Assembly: GCF_026340675.1 (NCBI RefSeq)
Contig: NZ_JAPEOX010000002.1
Location: 558,001-622,000 of the forward strand
From: Streptomyces sp. NBC_01264
Lineage (GTDB): Bacteria; Actinomycetota; Actinomycetes; Streptomycetales; Streptomycetaceae
DNA length: 64,000 nt
Direction: 5' to 3'
The position numbers were made by a program, and so were the translations under genes. A model generated the notes under the pieces. That model saw only the letters and a list, made by a program, of their open reading frames with translations, searched no databases and was not told the DNA's origin. Below are positions 45,760 through 54,430 of the stretch, in pieces (position 1 is the first letter of the stretch; each line of letters begins with the position of its first letter).

Positions 45760-46737
45760 TTGACGAGCGAGACGACGGAGGCGGCGGACACGGCGGCGGC
45801 GAGGAGGCCGGCGGACACGGCGGCCACAGCGGCGGTCCAGTCGGCGGCGCCGGACCAGGAGGCCCGCCCTGTCATCGACGCGGCGCTGGTCAGGCGCCTG
45901 GTCGACGCCCAGTTCCCGCGCTGGGCGGGGCTCCCCCTCCGTCTCCTCGACCCGGCCGGGTCCGACCACGTGATCTACCGGCTGGGCCGGGAGCTGTCCG
46001 TCCGGCTGCCCCGCGGGCCCGGGGTCGCCGGGCAGGCCGCGAAGGAGGCCGAGTGGCTGCCCCGGCTCGCCCCGCACCTGCCGCTGGCCGTCCCCGTACC
46101 GGTGGCCGTGGGAAGGCCCGGCTTCAGCTATCCGTGGCCGTGGTCGGTGTCCCGCTGGCTGGACGGAGAGGTGGCGACCGCCGCGGCACTGGCCGACTCC
46201 CCCGCGGCCGCGGTGGCACTGGCCCGGTTCCTGACCGACCTGCAGCGGTTCGCGTCCCCGGACCTCCCGGCCGGGACCGTCCCCGCGGACCTGACCGGAA
46301 CTCCGCTGGCCGACCGGGACCGCGCGACGCGGGCCGCCATCGCGGAGGTCTCCGGCGTCTTCGACGCGGCGGCCATGACCGCCCTGTGGGAAGCGGCTCT
46401 CGCCGCCCCCGGCTGGGGCCGGCCGCCGGTCTGGTTCCACGGGGACTTCCACACCGGCAACCTGCTGACCTCCGGCGGGAGCCTCAGCGCGGTCATCGAC
46501 TTCGGCGGGCTCGGCATCGGGGACCCCGCCTGCGATCTGACCATCGCCTTCACCCTGTTGTCCGCCGCCGGCCGGGCCGTCTTCCGCGCCGCTCTGGACG
46601 TGGACGAGGCCACGTGGACGCGCGGCCGGGGCTGCGCCCTGGCCACCGGCCTGGGCGCCTACACCTTCCACGCCGCGACCGACCCCCGCGTCGCGGCGCA
46701 GACCACCCGGCAGATCACCGAGGCGCTCATCGGCTGA
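45760..46737 (+). CDS. Aminoglycoside-phosphotransferase-family kinase
   Basis: 325 residues from a suggested TTG 45760 with GGGAG six bases upstream; the frame is open further, to GTG 45568, but that part overlaps a terminator hairpin and has Arg-rich composition. Kinase-like features: the nucleotide-binding N-lobe (SDHVIYRLGRELSVRLPR), the catalytic-loop Brenner motif HGDFHTGNLL and the metal-binding IDFGGLGIGDPACDL. Many members phosphorylate small molecules other than drugs, so aminoglycoside resistance should not be assumed. It is convergent with the ABC transporter operon, with 4 bases between stops. Confidence 0.85.
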   Translation: MTSETTEAADTAAARRPADTAATAAVQSAAPDQEARPVIDAALVRRLVDAQFPRWAGLPLRLLDPAGSDHVIYRLGRELSVRLPRGPGVAGQAAKEAEWLPRLAPHLPLAVPVPVAVGRPGFSYPWPWSVSRWLDGEVATAAALADSPAAAVALARFLTDLQRFASPDLPAGTVPADLTGTPLADRDRATRAAIAEVSGVFDAAAMTALWEAALAAPGWGRPPVWFHGDFHTGNLLTSGGSLSAVIDFGGLGIGDPACDLTIAFTLLSAAGRAVFRAALDVDEATWTRGRGCALATGLGAYTFHAATDPRVAAQTTRQITEALIG

Positions 46738-46741
46738 TCCC

Positions 46742-47521
46742 TCACCACACCTTGGCGAGGAAGGCGCGGGTGCGGGGGTGCCGGGGGTCGTCCAGGACGG
46801 CCCCGGGCGCTCCCTGCTCCACGACGACCCCGCCGTCCATGAACACGACGGTGTCCGCCACCTCCCGGGCGAAGCCGAGCTCGTGGGTCACGACGAGCAT
46901 GGTGGTTCCGGTGCGGGCCAGGTCCTTGATGACGTCCAGGACCTCACCGACCAGTTCCGGGTCGAGCGCCGAGGTCGGCTCGTCGAAGAGCAGTACCTTC
47001 GGCTCGAGCGCGAGCGCCCGGGCGATCGCCACCCGCTGCTGCTGTCCTCCGGACAGCTGGCGCGGGTAGGCGGCGGCCTTGTCGCTCAGCCCGACCCGCT
47101 CCAGCAGCCGGCGGGCCGTCGCCTCGGCCTCCTCCCGCGGCCTGCGCAGCGCGGAGACCGGGGCCTCGACGAGGTTCTCCAGGACGGTGAGGTGCGTGAA
47201 GAGGTTCAAGTCCTGGAAGACGAACCCGATGTGCGTGCGCTGTTTCAACACCTTCTTCTCCTTGAGTTCGTGCAGTTTGCCGCGGTGGCCCCGGTAGCCG
47301 ATGAGTTCTCCGTCGACGCTGATCCAGCCGCGGTCCACCTTCTCCAGGTGGTTGATGGTGCGCAGGAGCGTGGACTTCCCCGAGCCCGAGGGGCCCAGGA
47401 TCACGGTGACCTCCCCGGCGCGGACCCTCAGGTCGACCCCGCGCAGCACCTCCAGGGGTCCGAAGCTCTTGTGGACGCCGCGGACCTCCACCATGGCCGG
47501 TCCGGCTGCGGGCCCGCTCAC
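46742..47521 (-). CDS. Polar amino acid ABC transporter, ATP-binding protein
   Basis: 259 residues from GTG 47521, overlapping the binding-protein stop (GTGA). Walker A (GPSGSGKST), Q-loop (VFQDLNLF), signature (LSGGQQQR), Walker B (VLLFDEPTSALDP) and H-loop (TH) are all present. It is most like GlnQ/TcyC/TcyN ATPases for cystine-type or glutamine-type uptake. A short insertion after the Walker A helix (YRGHRGKLHELKEKKVLKQR) is shared with the second ATPase at 52463. No permease is encoded in this leftward operon; it may use the permeases of the divergent operon. Confidence 0.92.
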   Translation of the reverse strand: MSGPAAGPAMVEVRGVHKSFGPLEVLRGVDLRVRAGEVTVILGPSGSGKSTLLRTINHLEKVDRGWISVDGELIGYRGHRGKLHELKEKKVLKQRTHIGFVFQDLNLFTHLTVLENLVEAPVSALRRPREEAEATARRLLERVGLSDKAAAYPRQLSGGQQQRVAIARALALEPKVLLFDEPTSALDPELVGEVLDVIKDLARTGTTMLVVTHELGFAREVADTVVFMDGGVVVEQGAPGAVLDDPRHPRTRAFLAKVW

Positions 47522-48480
47522 GTGTGCTCGGCCGGGTTGATCTGCGAGGTGTCGATCGCGGAGGGCGTGGTGCCCCACTTCTTCAGGATCCGCGCGTAGG
47601 TGCCGTCCTTGATCAGCGCGTTGACGGCGGCCTGGAAGGCGGGGGTCAGCGCGGAGCCCTTCTTGAAGGCGAAGCCGACGTCGAGACGGTGGTACTCGCC
47701 GAGGAAGGTCGTCTGCGCGGCGGGCTGGGCCGCCTGGTGGCGCAGCCCGTTGATCGTCGACATGACGACGTCGATCCGGCCCTGCTGGAGGGCCGTGGTG
47801 ACGGCCCCGCCGTCGGAGAAGACCTTGACCTCGTACGGCTTCTTCCCGGCGGCCGCGCAGACCTCCTTCTTGGCGGTGAGGGTCTTCTCGAACGTCGTGC
47901 CGGCGCCGGTGCCGATGGTCAGTCCGCACAGCTGGGTGAGGTCGGAGACCTGCCCGGTCAGTACGGTGCTGCCCGTCTTGACCGCGAAGCCCTGGCCGTC
48001 GTTGATGTAGGTGACGAAGTCGACGGACTTCAGGCGTTCGGTGGTGACGCCGAAGTTGCCCGTTCCGACGTCGTACTTGCCGCTGCCGAGGGCGGGGAGG
48101 ATCGTCTCGAAGGAGGCGTCCTGCCGCTCCAGCTTCACGCCGAGGACCTTGCCCACCGCGGCTGCGATGTCGATGTCCTGCCCGGCGGGCGGCTTGTCCT
48201 GCCCGTTGGGGTAGTACGCCGACGGCGGCGCTCCGACGGAGCCGCCGATCCGCAGGCTGCCCGCCTTGCGGACCTCGGCGGGAAGCAGGGCCGCGATCGA
48301 CTCCACGGTCCGTACGCCGGCGACCGGATCGTCGGCCGGAGCGGGAGAGGCGAGGGCGCCGGCCACCGGAGGCGAGGCGTCACCGGATCCGCAGGCCGTC
48401 AGGGTCGCCAGCAGGGCGAGGGGCAGGAGGGCGAGTGCGGTGCGCGGACGCACGCGGCGCACGCTCGCGCGCGGGCTCAT
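47518..48480 (-). CDS. ABC transporter substrate-binding lipoprotein (polar amino acid type)
   Basis: 320 residues. Lipoprotein signal peptide with lipobox LTAC (lipid-modified Cys near residue 30), then a SBP_bac_3 domain (KAGSLRIGGSVGAPPSAYYPNGQ, YDVGTGNFGVTTERLKSVDFVTY, RIDVVMSTINGLRHQ). The start overlaps the stop of the LLM monooxygenase gene (ATGA), so monooxygenase, binding protein and ATPase are one coupled operon behind the Cys-Cys leader peptide. Ligand is probably a sulfur-containing amino acid or derivative, by context. Confidence 0.9.
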   Translation of the reverse strand: MSPRASVRRVRPRTALALLPLALLATLTACGSGDASPPVAGALASPAPADDPVAGVRTVESIAALLPAEVRKAGSLRIGGSVGAPPSAYYPNGQDKPPAGQDIDIAAAVGKVLGVKLERQDASFETILPALGSGKYDVGTGNFGVTTERLKSVDFVTYINDGQGFAVKTGSTVLTGQVSDLTQLCGLTIGTGAGTTFEKTLTAKKEVCAAAGKKPYEVKVFSDGGAVTTALQQGRIDVVMSTINGLRHQAAQPAAQTTFLGEYHRLDVGFAFKKGSALTPAFQAAVNALIKDGTYARILKKWGTTPSAIDTSQINPAEHT

Positions 48481-49670
48481 CCGCGCACCGCCGTCAGGGT
48501 CTGGCGGGGAGATGCGGCTTCGGGGCGGGCGCCGCTCTCGGCGTCCCGTGCTGCGTCCCGTTCGACGTCGCGTGCCGCGTCCCGCTTCGCGACCTCCTCA
48601 CGGACCAGCGGGATCACGTACCGGCCGAAGTCGACGGCGTCGCCGAGCAGGTCGTAGCCGCGGGCCGACAGGATGTCCACGCCGAGGTCGTAGTAGTCCA
48701 GCAGCGCCTGGGCCACCGTCTCCGGCGTGCCGACCAGGGCGTTGGAGTTGCCCGCGCCCCCGGTGGCGGCGGCGGTCGGGGTCCACAGGGCCCGGTCGTA
48801 GCGCTCCCCCGCCTCGGCGATGGCGATCAGCCGCTGCGATCCGGTGTTCTGCGGCGCCGCGGCCTCCGACACCCCGTTGCGGTGCCGCTGTACGGTACCC
48901 GCCCGCCTGCGCTGTCTGATGGCGCCCACCGTGCGGTGGGCCTTCTCCCAGGCCAGCTCCTCGGTCGGGGCGATGATCGGGCGGAACGCGACCTGGATGC
49001 GGGGCGCCTCGGTTCGGCCCGCGGCCCGCGCGGCGGCCCGTACGGCCTCGATCTGCTGGGCCGTCTGCTCCAGGGGTTCGCCCCACAGGCAGTAGATGTC
49101 GGCCTCCGCGCCGCCGGCCGCGTAGGCGGCGGGTGAGGAGCCGCCGAACGAGACGTTCGGGCGCGGCTGCTGGACGGGGAAGACGTCGCTGACGAAGTCG
49201 TGGAAGCGGTAGTGCTCGCCCTCGTGGTCGAAGGCCTCGTGGGTGGTCCAGATCTTCTTGACGATGCGGATGTACTCGAGGGTGCGGGCGTAGCGCTCGT
49301 CCTTGCCGAGGACGTCGCCCTCGCGGCCCTGTTCGTGGTCGTTGCCGCCGGTGATGAAGTGCACGGCCAGCCGGCCGCCGCTGATCTGGTCGAGGGTCGC
49401 GAAGGTCTTCGCGGCGAAGGTGGGGTACGAGACGTTGGGCCGGTGGGCCAGCAGGATCTGCAGCCGCTCCAGCTTGCTCGCGATGTACGCGGCGGCCGGT
49501 GCGGGGTCCGGAGTACCGGAGCCGTAGGCGAACAGCACCCGGTCCCAGCCGTGTTCCTCGTGCGCCCTGGCGAGGCGGAGCGTGTACTCCCTGTCGAAGG
49601 CGGAGCCGGATCGTGCGGTGGTTTCGGAGCCGTCGTTGGTGGCGGCTATGCCGAGGAACTCCACGGGCAT
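48477..49670 (-). CDS. LLM-class flavin monooxygenase, SsuD-like
   Basis: 397 residues from ATG 49670. Alkanesulfonate-monooxygenase-type pattern (ERLQILLAHRPNVSYPTFAAKTFATLDQISGGRLAVHFITGG, FGGSSPAAYAAGGAEADIYCLWGEPL, TAAATGGAGNSNALVGTPETVAQALLDYYDLGV). These enzymes use reduced FMN and O2 to split C-S bonds and release sulfite. The last 30 residues hold an Ala/Arg/Asp repeat (KRDAARDVERDAARDAESG) not needed for the fold. First structural gene after the Cys leader peptide; coupled to the binding protein. Substrate: a sulfonate or S-oxidised organosulfur compound, inferred. Confidence 0.9.
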   Translation of the reverse strand: MPVEFLGIAATNDGSETTARSGSAFDREYTLRLARAHEEHGWDRVLFAYGSGTPDPAPAAAYIASKLERLQILLAHRPNVSYPTFAAKTFATLDQISGGRLAVHFITGGNDHEQGREGDVLGKDERYARTLEYIRIVKKIWTTHEAFDHEGEHYRFHDFVSDVFPVQQPRPNVSFGGSSPAAYAAGGAEADIYCLWGEPLEQTAQQIEAVRAAARAAGRTEAPRIQVAFRPIIAPTEELAWEKAHRTVGAIRQRRRAGTVQRHRNGVSEAAAPQNTGSQRLIAIAEAGERYDRALWTPTAAATGGAGNSNALVGTPETVAQALLDYYDLGVDILSARGYDLLGDAVDFGRYVIPLVREEVAKRDAARDVERDAARDAESGARPEAASPRQTLTAVRG

Positions 49671-49986
49671 GGGTGTGGCCTTTCGAAAACGTGCGGCGGA
49701 TCGCCTCAGGGCAGGGTGAACCACCCCCGGAGCAGCAATGCGTGATGATCCGTCAGCCGCTCGGTCGCGGGACGGAACGGGGTGGGGGTGATCAGGAGGG
49801 CGCGACGGTGCGGGCGTGACGACGCCGGGTGTCGCAGACAGGGTGCGGCGGCAGCGCGCGTCCTGGTTCGCAGCAGCCCGGGCCGGCGGCGGTCGTGGCC
49901 CGCGGGACGGTTGCGCGAGGGGAGAACTCGGCCCGCGACGGGGTCACCGAGGGAGGGAAGGGCCGGTCGGACAGCCCGCTGCCGCG
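49671..49986 (-). promoter_or_regulatory. 316-base untranslated leader, possible attenuator
   Basis: Lies between the Cys-rich leader peptide and the SsuD-like gene on the minus strand. No long open frame with coding character and no U-tailed terminator were recognised, so if attenuation occurs it may use Rho or a GC hairpin. A weak stem (GGGTG/CACCC) occurs near 49715. The segment is C-rich on the transcript strand, a feature that favours Rho loading. Confidence 0.4.
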
Positions 49987-50064
49987 TCAGGCGCAACAGG
50001 CCGCGGACCACACCCGACCGAAGTCGATGTAGTCGCGCGAGACCAGGCGCTGATGGGCGTTCAT
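49987..50064 (-). CDS. 25-residue leader peptide ending in Cys-Cys-Ala
   Basis: ATG 50064 to TGA 49987; the peptide starts MNAHQRLVSRDYIDFGRV and ends WSAACCA. It matches the pattern of actinobacterial 'putative leader peptides' found before cysteine and sulfonate genes (R-x2-[VI]-D-x2-R-x2-SA-x-C). Such peptides are thought to sense cysteine supply: ribosomes stalling at the Cys codons when charged tRNA-Cys is scarce would let downstream genes be expressed. Here it precedes an SsuD-like monooxygenase and ABC genes. A TTGACG hexamer (50095-50100, minus strand) may be the -35. Confidence 0.75.
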   Translation of the reverse strand: MNAHQRLVSRDYIDFGRVWSAACCA

Positions 50065-50150
50065 GCGACTACTTGAACAGTACGGAGCGCCCTTCGTCAA
50101 GCAACGGCCCGGATGCCGGACGGTCCCGACCGCCCCTGAACGGCGCACTG

Positions 50151-50181
50151 TTGACACGTTCGTGTGGTGCGCGCATACGAT
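50151..50181 (+). promoter_or_regulatory. Sigma-70-like promoter for the rightward transporter operon
   Basis: TTGACA at 50151-50156 and TACGAT at 50176-50181, spacer 19. Start codon of the first permease is 136 bases downstream, leaving a leader with no recognised peptide. Confidence 0.5.
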
Positions 50182-50316
50182 CGGCGGCGTTCCGGCCCCG
50201 CCTTGCGCGCGGGCCGGTCCGGCCGTGTTGAGGGACACGGCGAGCGTGACGACGCCCGTACCCGCGTCCGGCGGCTTGCCGCGCCCGCGATCCCTCCCAC
50301 TCCCCGGAGCACCTCC

Positions 50317-51303
50317 ATGACCACCGTTTCCGACGTCTCCGACGCGCCCCGCGTGTCCGACGCCTTCCCGCCCTCCGCCCCCGGCGCCGAGCCGCCGCCG
50401 ATCGTGCCGCGCCGGCGTCTCGGCCGTCAGGTGTCGGCTGCCGCCGCCCTGCTGGTCTTCGCGATGGTGCTGGTCTCCGTCGTGCGCAACGAGGCCTTCC
50501 AATGGGGCCTGGTGGGCCGGTACTTCACCACCACCGCCGTGCTCGACGGGCTCCTGCTGACCCTCTGGCTGACCGGCGTGGTGATGGTGCTGGGGTTCCT
50601 GTTCGGCACCGTCCTCGCCGTGATGCGGCTGTCGGGCAACCCGGTGCTGCGCACCCTGAGCTGGGGTTACGTGTGGGTGTTCCGGTCCACGCCGCTGCTG
50701 GTGCAGCTGCTGTTCTGGTTCAACATCGGCGCCCTGTACCCGACGCTCGGCCTGGGCATCCCCTACGGCCCCCAGCTCTTCAGCGTCAGTACGGTCAACC
50801 TGCTCGGCCCGACCCTGACCGCCGTCATCGGCCTGACCCTGCACGAGACAGCGTACGCCGCCGAGGTGGTGCGCGGCGGCATCCTCTCCGTGGACCCGGG
50901 CCAGACCGAGGCCGCTCAGGCGCTCGGGCTGAGCAGGCGCCGGACGCTGTACCGGATCGTGGTGCCCCAGGCCATGCGCTCGATCGTGCCGACCGCCGGG
51001 AACATGCTCATCGGCACGCTCAAGGGCACCAGCATCGTCAGCGTGCTGGCCGTGCACGACCTGCTGTACTCGGTGCAGTTGGTCTACAACCAGAACTACC
51101 AGGTCATCCCGCTGCTGATGGTGGCGACCCTCTGGTACGTCGCGGTCACCACCGTGCTGAGCGCGGGCCAGTACTACGTCGAGCGGCACTACGCGCGCGG
51201 GAGCTCGCGCGGCCTTCCGCCCACCCTGCTGCGGCTGCTGCGCCTCCGGCTCACCGCCCTGCGCGACCGCCCGAACCCGGTGACCGCACCCGGCGATCGC
51301 TGA
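50317..51303 (+). CDS. Polar amino acid ABC transporter permease 1
   Basis: 328 residues from ATG 50317. A Pro/Ser-rich cytoplasmic N-terminus precedes about five membrane segments; the HisM-type permease signature is visible (ETAYAAEVVRGGILSVDPGQTEAAQALGLSRRRTLYRIVVPQAMRSIVP). First gene of the rightward operon. Paired with the second permease at 51504, it may form a heterodimer like TcyL-TcyM of Bacillus. Confidence 0.92.
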   Translation: MTTVSDVSDAPRVSDAFPPSAPGAEPPPIVPRRRLGRQVSAAAALLVFAMVLVSVVRNEAFQWGLVGRYFTTTAVLDGLLLTLWLTGVVMVLGFLFGTVLAVMRLSGNPVLRTLSWGYVWVFRSTPLLVQLLFWFNIGALYPTLGLGIPYGPQLFSVSTVNLLGPTLTAVIGLTLHETAYAAEVVRGGILSVDPGQTEAAQALGLSRRRTLYRIVVPQAMRSIVPTAGNMLIGTLKGTSIVSVLAVHDLLYSVQLVYNQNYQVIPLLMVATLWYVAVTTVLSAGQYYVERHYARGSSRGLPPTLLRLLRLRLTALRDRPNPVTAPGDR

Positions 51304-51340
51304 GTTTCATTTCACGAACAGGCGTTGTGTGTACGGCGGA

Positions 51341-51361
51341 TGAAATCGGAACACGATTTCA
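51341..51361. promoter_or_regulatory. Inverted repeat TGAAATCG-N5-CGATTTCA
   Basis: Perfect 8-base arms around GAACA, 38 bases after permease 1 and 22 bases before a promoter for permease 2. Related half-site TTTCATTTCA occurs just upstream (51305-51314). Could be an operator or a terminator of the first gene. Confidence 0.5.
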
Positions 51362-51382
51362 CGCGTCCGGATATCCAGGCCG

Positions 51383-51412
51383 TTGACACCCCTTCTCCGG
51401 GCTGCCTAGCTT
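51383..51412 (+). promoter_or_regulatory. Sigma-70-like promoter before permease 2
   Basis: TTGACA at 51383-51388 and TAGCTT at 51407-51412, spacer 18. Suggests the second permease, ATPase, binding protein and following genes can be transcribed separately from permease 1. Confidence 0.5.
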
Positions 51413-51503
51413 ACGCCGCAGATAAAGAGATATCGGCGGCCTCTCCTGTTCTGCTTGACGGCTGCTTTTCGATTCTGCGCCTATTCGAAGCCGTGGAGTG
51501 TCC

Positions 51504-52466
51504 TTGACCGAATCACTGCTCCTCTCCGCGCCCGCCGGCCCCACCGGGCCGCCCGGGCCGGCCGAGCGGGTCCTCCCGCTGCGCCGGCCCGGGCGGTGGG
51601 TCGCCGGCATCGTCGTCCTGGTGCTGGTCTCGCAGGCCGCCCACGGGCTCATCACCAACCCCTTCTACCAATGGGACCGGTTCGCGTACTGGTTCGCCCG
51701 CCCGGTGATCCTGGACGGGCTGCTCATCACCCTCCAGGTGGCCGCGTACAGCGCGGTGCTCGGCCTGGCGGGCGGCGTCCTGCTGGCGCTCGGACGGCTC
51801 TCGGGCAGCCCGGTGCTGCGGTCGGTGAGCTGGACCTACATCTGGCTCCTGCGCTCCGTGCCGCTGATCGTCGTCCTGCTCTTCCTGTACAACCTCAGTG
51901 CCCTGTACCCCACCCTCAGCATCGGCGTGCCGTTCGGCCCCGCCTTCGTGACCTTCGACGAGTCGCGGCTCGCCACCGACATGGCGGTCGCGGTGGTCGG
52001 GCTGAGCCTGAGCGAGGCCGCGTACGCCGCCGAGATCGTCCGGGCCGGCGTGCTCTCCGTCGACCAGGGCCAGCACGAGGCGGCCGCGGCACTGGGCCTG
52101 CCCAAGCGCTACCAGTTCGCCAGGATCGTCTTCCCGCAGGCGCTCCGATCGATCGTGCCCTCCTACGTCAACCAGCTGATCGGCCTGCTCAAGGCCACCT
52201 CACTGGTCTTCTACGTGTCCCTGCTGGACCTGTTCGGCTCGGTGCAGAGCCTGGGCAGCACCTATCCCGGCGACGTGGTGCCGCTGCTGCTGGTGGCGAC
52301 GGTCTGGTACGTGGTCCTCACCAGCCTGGTCTCCGTCGTCCAGTACTACGTCGAGCGCCACTACGCCCGCGGGGCGCTGCGCACCCCGGTGCCGACTCCC
52401 CTCCAGCGGGCCCGGGCGGGCCTGCGCGACCTGCGGATCCGCTACCGGAAGGAGACGGCCCGATGA
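51504..52466 (+). CDS. Polar amino acid ABC transporter permease 2
   Basis: 320 residues from TTG 51504, which has GGAG five bases upstream; GTG 51498 overlaps that site and would add two residues. Same HisM-type architecture as permease 1, with signature EAAYAAEIVRAGVLSVDQGQHEAAAALGLPKRYQFARIVFPQALRSIVP. The stop overlaps the ATPase start (ATGA). Similarity to permease 1 over the core suggests an old duplication. Confidence 0.92.
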   Translation: MTESLLLSAPAGPTGPPGPAERVLPLRRPGRWVAGIVVLVLVSQAAHGLITNPFYQWDRFAYWFARPVILDGLLITLQVAAYSAVLGLAGGVLLALGRLSGSPVLRSVSWTYIWLLRSVPLIVVLLFLYNLSALYPTLSIGVPFGPAFVTFDESRLATDMAVAVVGLSLSEAAYAAEIVRAGVLSVDQGQHEAAAALGLPKRYQFARIVFPQALRSIVPSYVNQLIGLLKATSLVFYVSLLDLFGSVQSLGSTYPGDVVPLLLVATVWYVVLTSLVSVVQYYVERHYARGALRTPVPTPLQRARAGLRDLRIRYRKETAR

Positions 52467-53257
52467 GCGAGAACACCGGTACCGCCACGGCCGCGCGGCC
52501 CGCCGCCATCGAGGTGCACGACGTGCACAAGTGGTTCGGCGGCCGGCGGGTCCTCGACGGGGTGAGCCTGACGGTCGCGCCGGGCACGGTCACCGTGATC
52601 CTGGGGCGCTCCGGATCCGGCAAGTCGACGCTGCTGCGGGTGCTCAACCACCTGGAGCGACCCGAGGCCGGGCACGTCAGCATCGGCGGCGAGCTGATCG
52701 GCGTCCAGCGGCACGGGGGCCGGCTCAAGGAGCTGCGGGAGCGGGCGATCCTCGCCCAGCGCGGCCGGATCGGCTTCGTCTTCCAGAACTTCAACCTCTT
52801 CCCGCACCTGACGGTGCTGGACAACGTCGCCGCGGCCCCGGTGGCCACCGGCAGGCTGTCCCGGCCGCAGGCACAGGCCCTGGCGCAGGATCTGCTGCGC
52901 CGCGTAGGACTCGGGAACCGCGGCGGCACCTACCCGCGGCAGCTGTCCGGCGGGCAGCAGCAGCGGGTGGCCATCGCCCGGGCCCTGGCCCTGCGGCCGG
53001 GGGTCATCCTCTTCGACGAACCCACGTCGGCGCTCGACCCCGAGCTGGTCGGGGAGGTGCTCTCGGTGATCAAGGACCTGGCCACCGGGGGCACCACCCT
53101 GGTGATCGTGACCCACGAGATCGGCTTCGCCCGCGAGGTGGCCGACGAGGTCGTCTTCCTGCACGAGGGCCGGATCGTCGAACAGGGCCCGCCCTCGCAG
53201 GTGCTGGACCATCCCGCGCACCCGCGCACCCGGGAGTTCCTCAGCAAGGTGCTCTGA
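52463..53257 (+). CDS. Polar amino acid ABC transporter, ATP-binding protein 2
   Basis: 264 residues. Walker A (GRSGSGKST), Q-loop (VFQNFNLF), signature (LSGGQQQR), Walker B (VILFDEPTSALDP). Close relative of the ATPase at 46742, with the same insertion after Walker A. Coupled to permease 2 by ATGA overlap. Energises uptake by the two permeases with the lipoprotein that follows. Confidence 0.93.
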   Translation: MSENTGTATAARPAAIEVHDVHKWFGGRRVLDGVSLTVAPGTVTVILGRSGSGKSTLLRVLNHLERPEAGHVSIGGELIGVQRHGGRLKELRERAILAQRGRIGFVFQNFNLFPHLTVLDNVAAAPVATGRLSRPQAQALAQDLLRRVGLGNRGGTYPRQLSGGQQQRVAIARALALRPGVILFDEPTSALDPELVGEVLSVIKDLATGGTTLVIVTHEIGFAREVADEVVFLHEGRIVEQGPPSQVLDHPAHPRTREFLSKVL

Positions 53258-53340
53258 GCACCCCGCCCCACCCGTCCCACACCCTCGCCAACTCCCCTTC
53301 TTCGCATCACCGAACCTCCGAACCTCCGAAAGGCAACACC

Positions 53341-54369
53341 ATGCAGCGCCCGTCCCTCCTGCGCAACAGACTCGTCCGCGGCCTCGGCGCCACGACCGCC
53401 GCCGTCGCCCTCGCCGCCGGACTCACCGCGTGCGGCGGTGACGCGAAGGCCTCCGGCACCGCCTCGGGCCCGGGCTCGGACAAGGTGATCGTCGGCGCCG
53501 TCTCCAACGGAGCCGCCCAGCAGGCGAAACTGTCCGTCCCGGTCGTCGAGTCCCTGCGCGCGAAGCTCCCGAAGGAGGTGCGCGACCGCGGTGAGCTGGT
53601 CATCGGCGTCGGCGCCCTGCCCGCCGGCTTCCCGCCGCTCGCCTACGTCGGCACCGACCAGAAGACCCTCACCGGCGCGGAGCCCGACCTCGGCCGCCTC
53701 GTCGCCGCGACCCTGGGTCTGAAGCCCGTGGTGAAGAACTCCACGTGGGAGAACCTCTTCGTCGGCATCGACAGCGGCAAGGTCGACGTGGCCTTCTCCA
53801 ACGTCACGGTCACCGAGGAGCGCAAGAAGAAGTACGACTTCGCCTCCTACCGGCAGGACAACCTGGCCTTCGAAGCGCTGAAGGAGAACACCTGGGAGTT
53901 CGGCGGCGACTACCGCAAGCTGGCGGGCCTGACGGTGTCGGTCAGCAAGGGCACCAACCAGGAGAAGATCCTCCTGGAGTGGCAGAAGAAACTCCAGTCC
54001 GAGGGCAAGGACATCACGGTCAAGTACTTCCCCGACGCCAACAGCGTCTACCTCGCGCTGAGCGGCAAGAAGATCGACCTCAACTTCGGTCCGAACCCGT
54101 CGATCTCCTACCACATCACCCAGACCGCGAGCGGCAACGCCCCGACGCGGAACGCCGGTTCGTTCTCCGGTGCCGGTGAGACCCTCCAGGGGCTGATCGC
54201 CGCGACCGCGAAGAAGGACAGCGGGCTGGCCGCGCCGGTGGCCGAGGCCATCAACCACCTCGCCAAGAGCGGCCAGTACCCGAAGCTCCTGACCGCCTGG
54301 AACCTCTCCAACGAGGCCGTGCCCACCTCCCTGGTGAACCCGCCCGGCCTGCCCACGACCAACTCCTGA
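53341..54369 (+). CDS. ABC transporter substrate-binding lipoprotein 2
   Basis: 342 residues from ATG 53341 (GAAAGG upstream). Lipobox LTAC with lipidated Cys near residue 32. SBP_bac_3 domain (VIGVGALPAGFPPLAYVGTDQKTLTGAEPDLGRLVAATLGL; KVDVAFSNVTVTEERKKKYDFASYRQDN). It has a longer N-terminal linker than the 47518 lipoprotein and differs in the ligand-binding segments, so the two operons probably take up different compounds. A hairpin follows the stop. Confidence 0.92.
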   Translation: MQRPSLLRNRLVRGLGATTAAVALAAGLTACGGDAKASGTASGPGSDKVIVGAVSNGAAQQAKLSVPVVESLRAKLPKEVRDRGELVIGVGALPAGFPPLAYVGTDQKTLTGAEPDLGRLVAATLGLKPVVKNSTWENLFVGIDSGKVDVAFSNVTVTEERKKKYDFASYRQDNLAFEALKENTWEFGGDYRKLAGLTVSVSKGTNQEKILLEWQKKLQSEGKDITVKYFPDANSVYLALSGKKIDLNFGPNPSISYHITQTASGNAPTRNAGSFSGAGETLQGLIAATAKKDSGLAAPVAEAINHLAKSGQYPKLLTAWNLSNEAVPTSLVNPPGLPTTNS

Positions 54370-54374
54370 CCCCG

Positions 54375-54396
54375 CGGGCCGGCCGTCCCCGGCCCG
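54375..54396 (+). terminator. Small GC hairpin after binding protein 2
   Basis: CGGGCCGG (54375-54382) pairs with CCGGCCCG (54389-54396) across a 6-base loop, five bases after the stop. The GNAT gene starts 34 bases later, so read-through or attenuation is likely rather than full termination. Confidence 0.45.
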
Positions 54397-54430
54397 TTCA
54401 GGCATCCCACGGAAGGAGGGTTCCGCTCCC

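Noticed and set aside
43657..46671. A 1,004-codon minus-strand frame across the IPT/TIG and kinase genes
   Set aside because: Low-complexity Gly/Arg/Ala text opposite a Gly-rich protein; not a gene.
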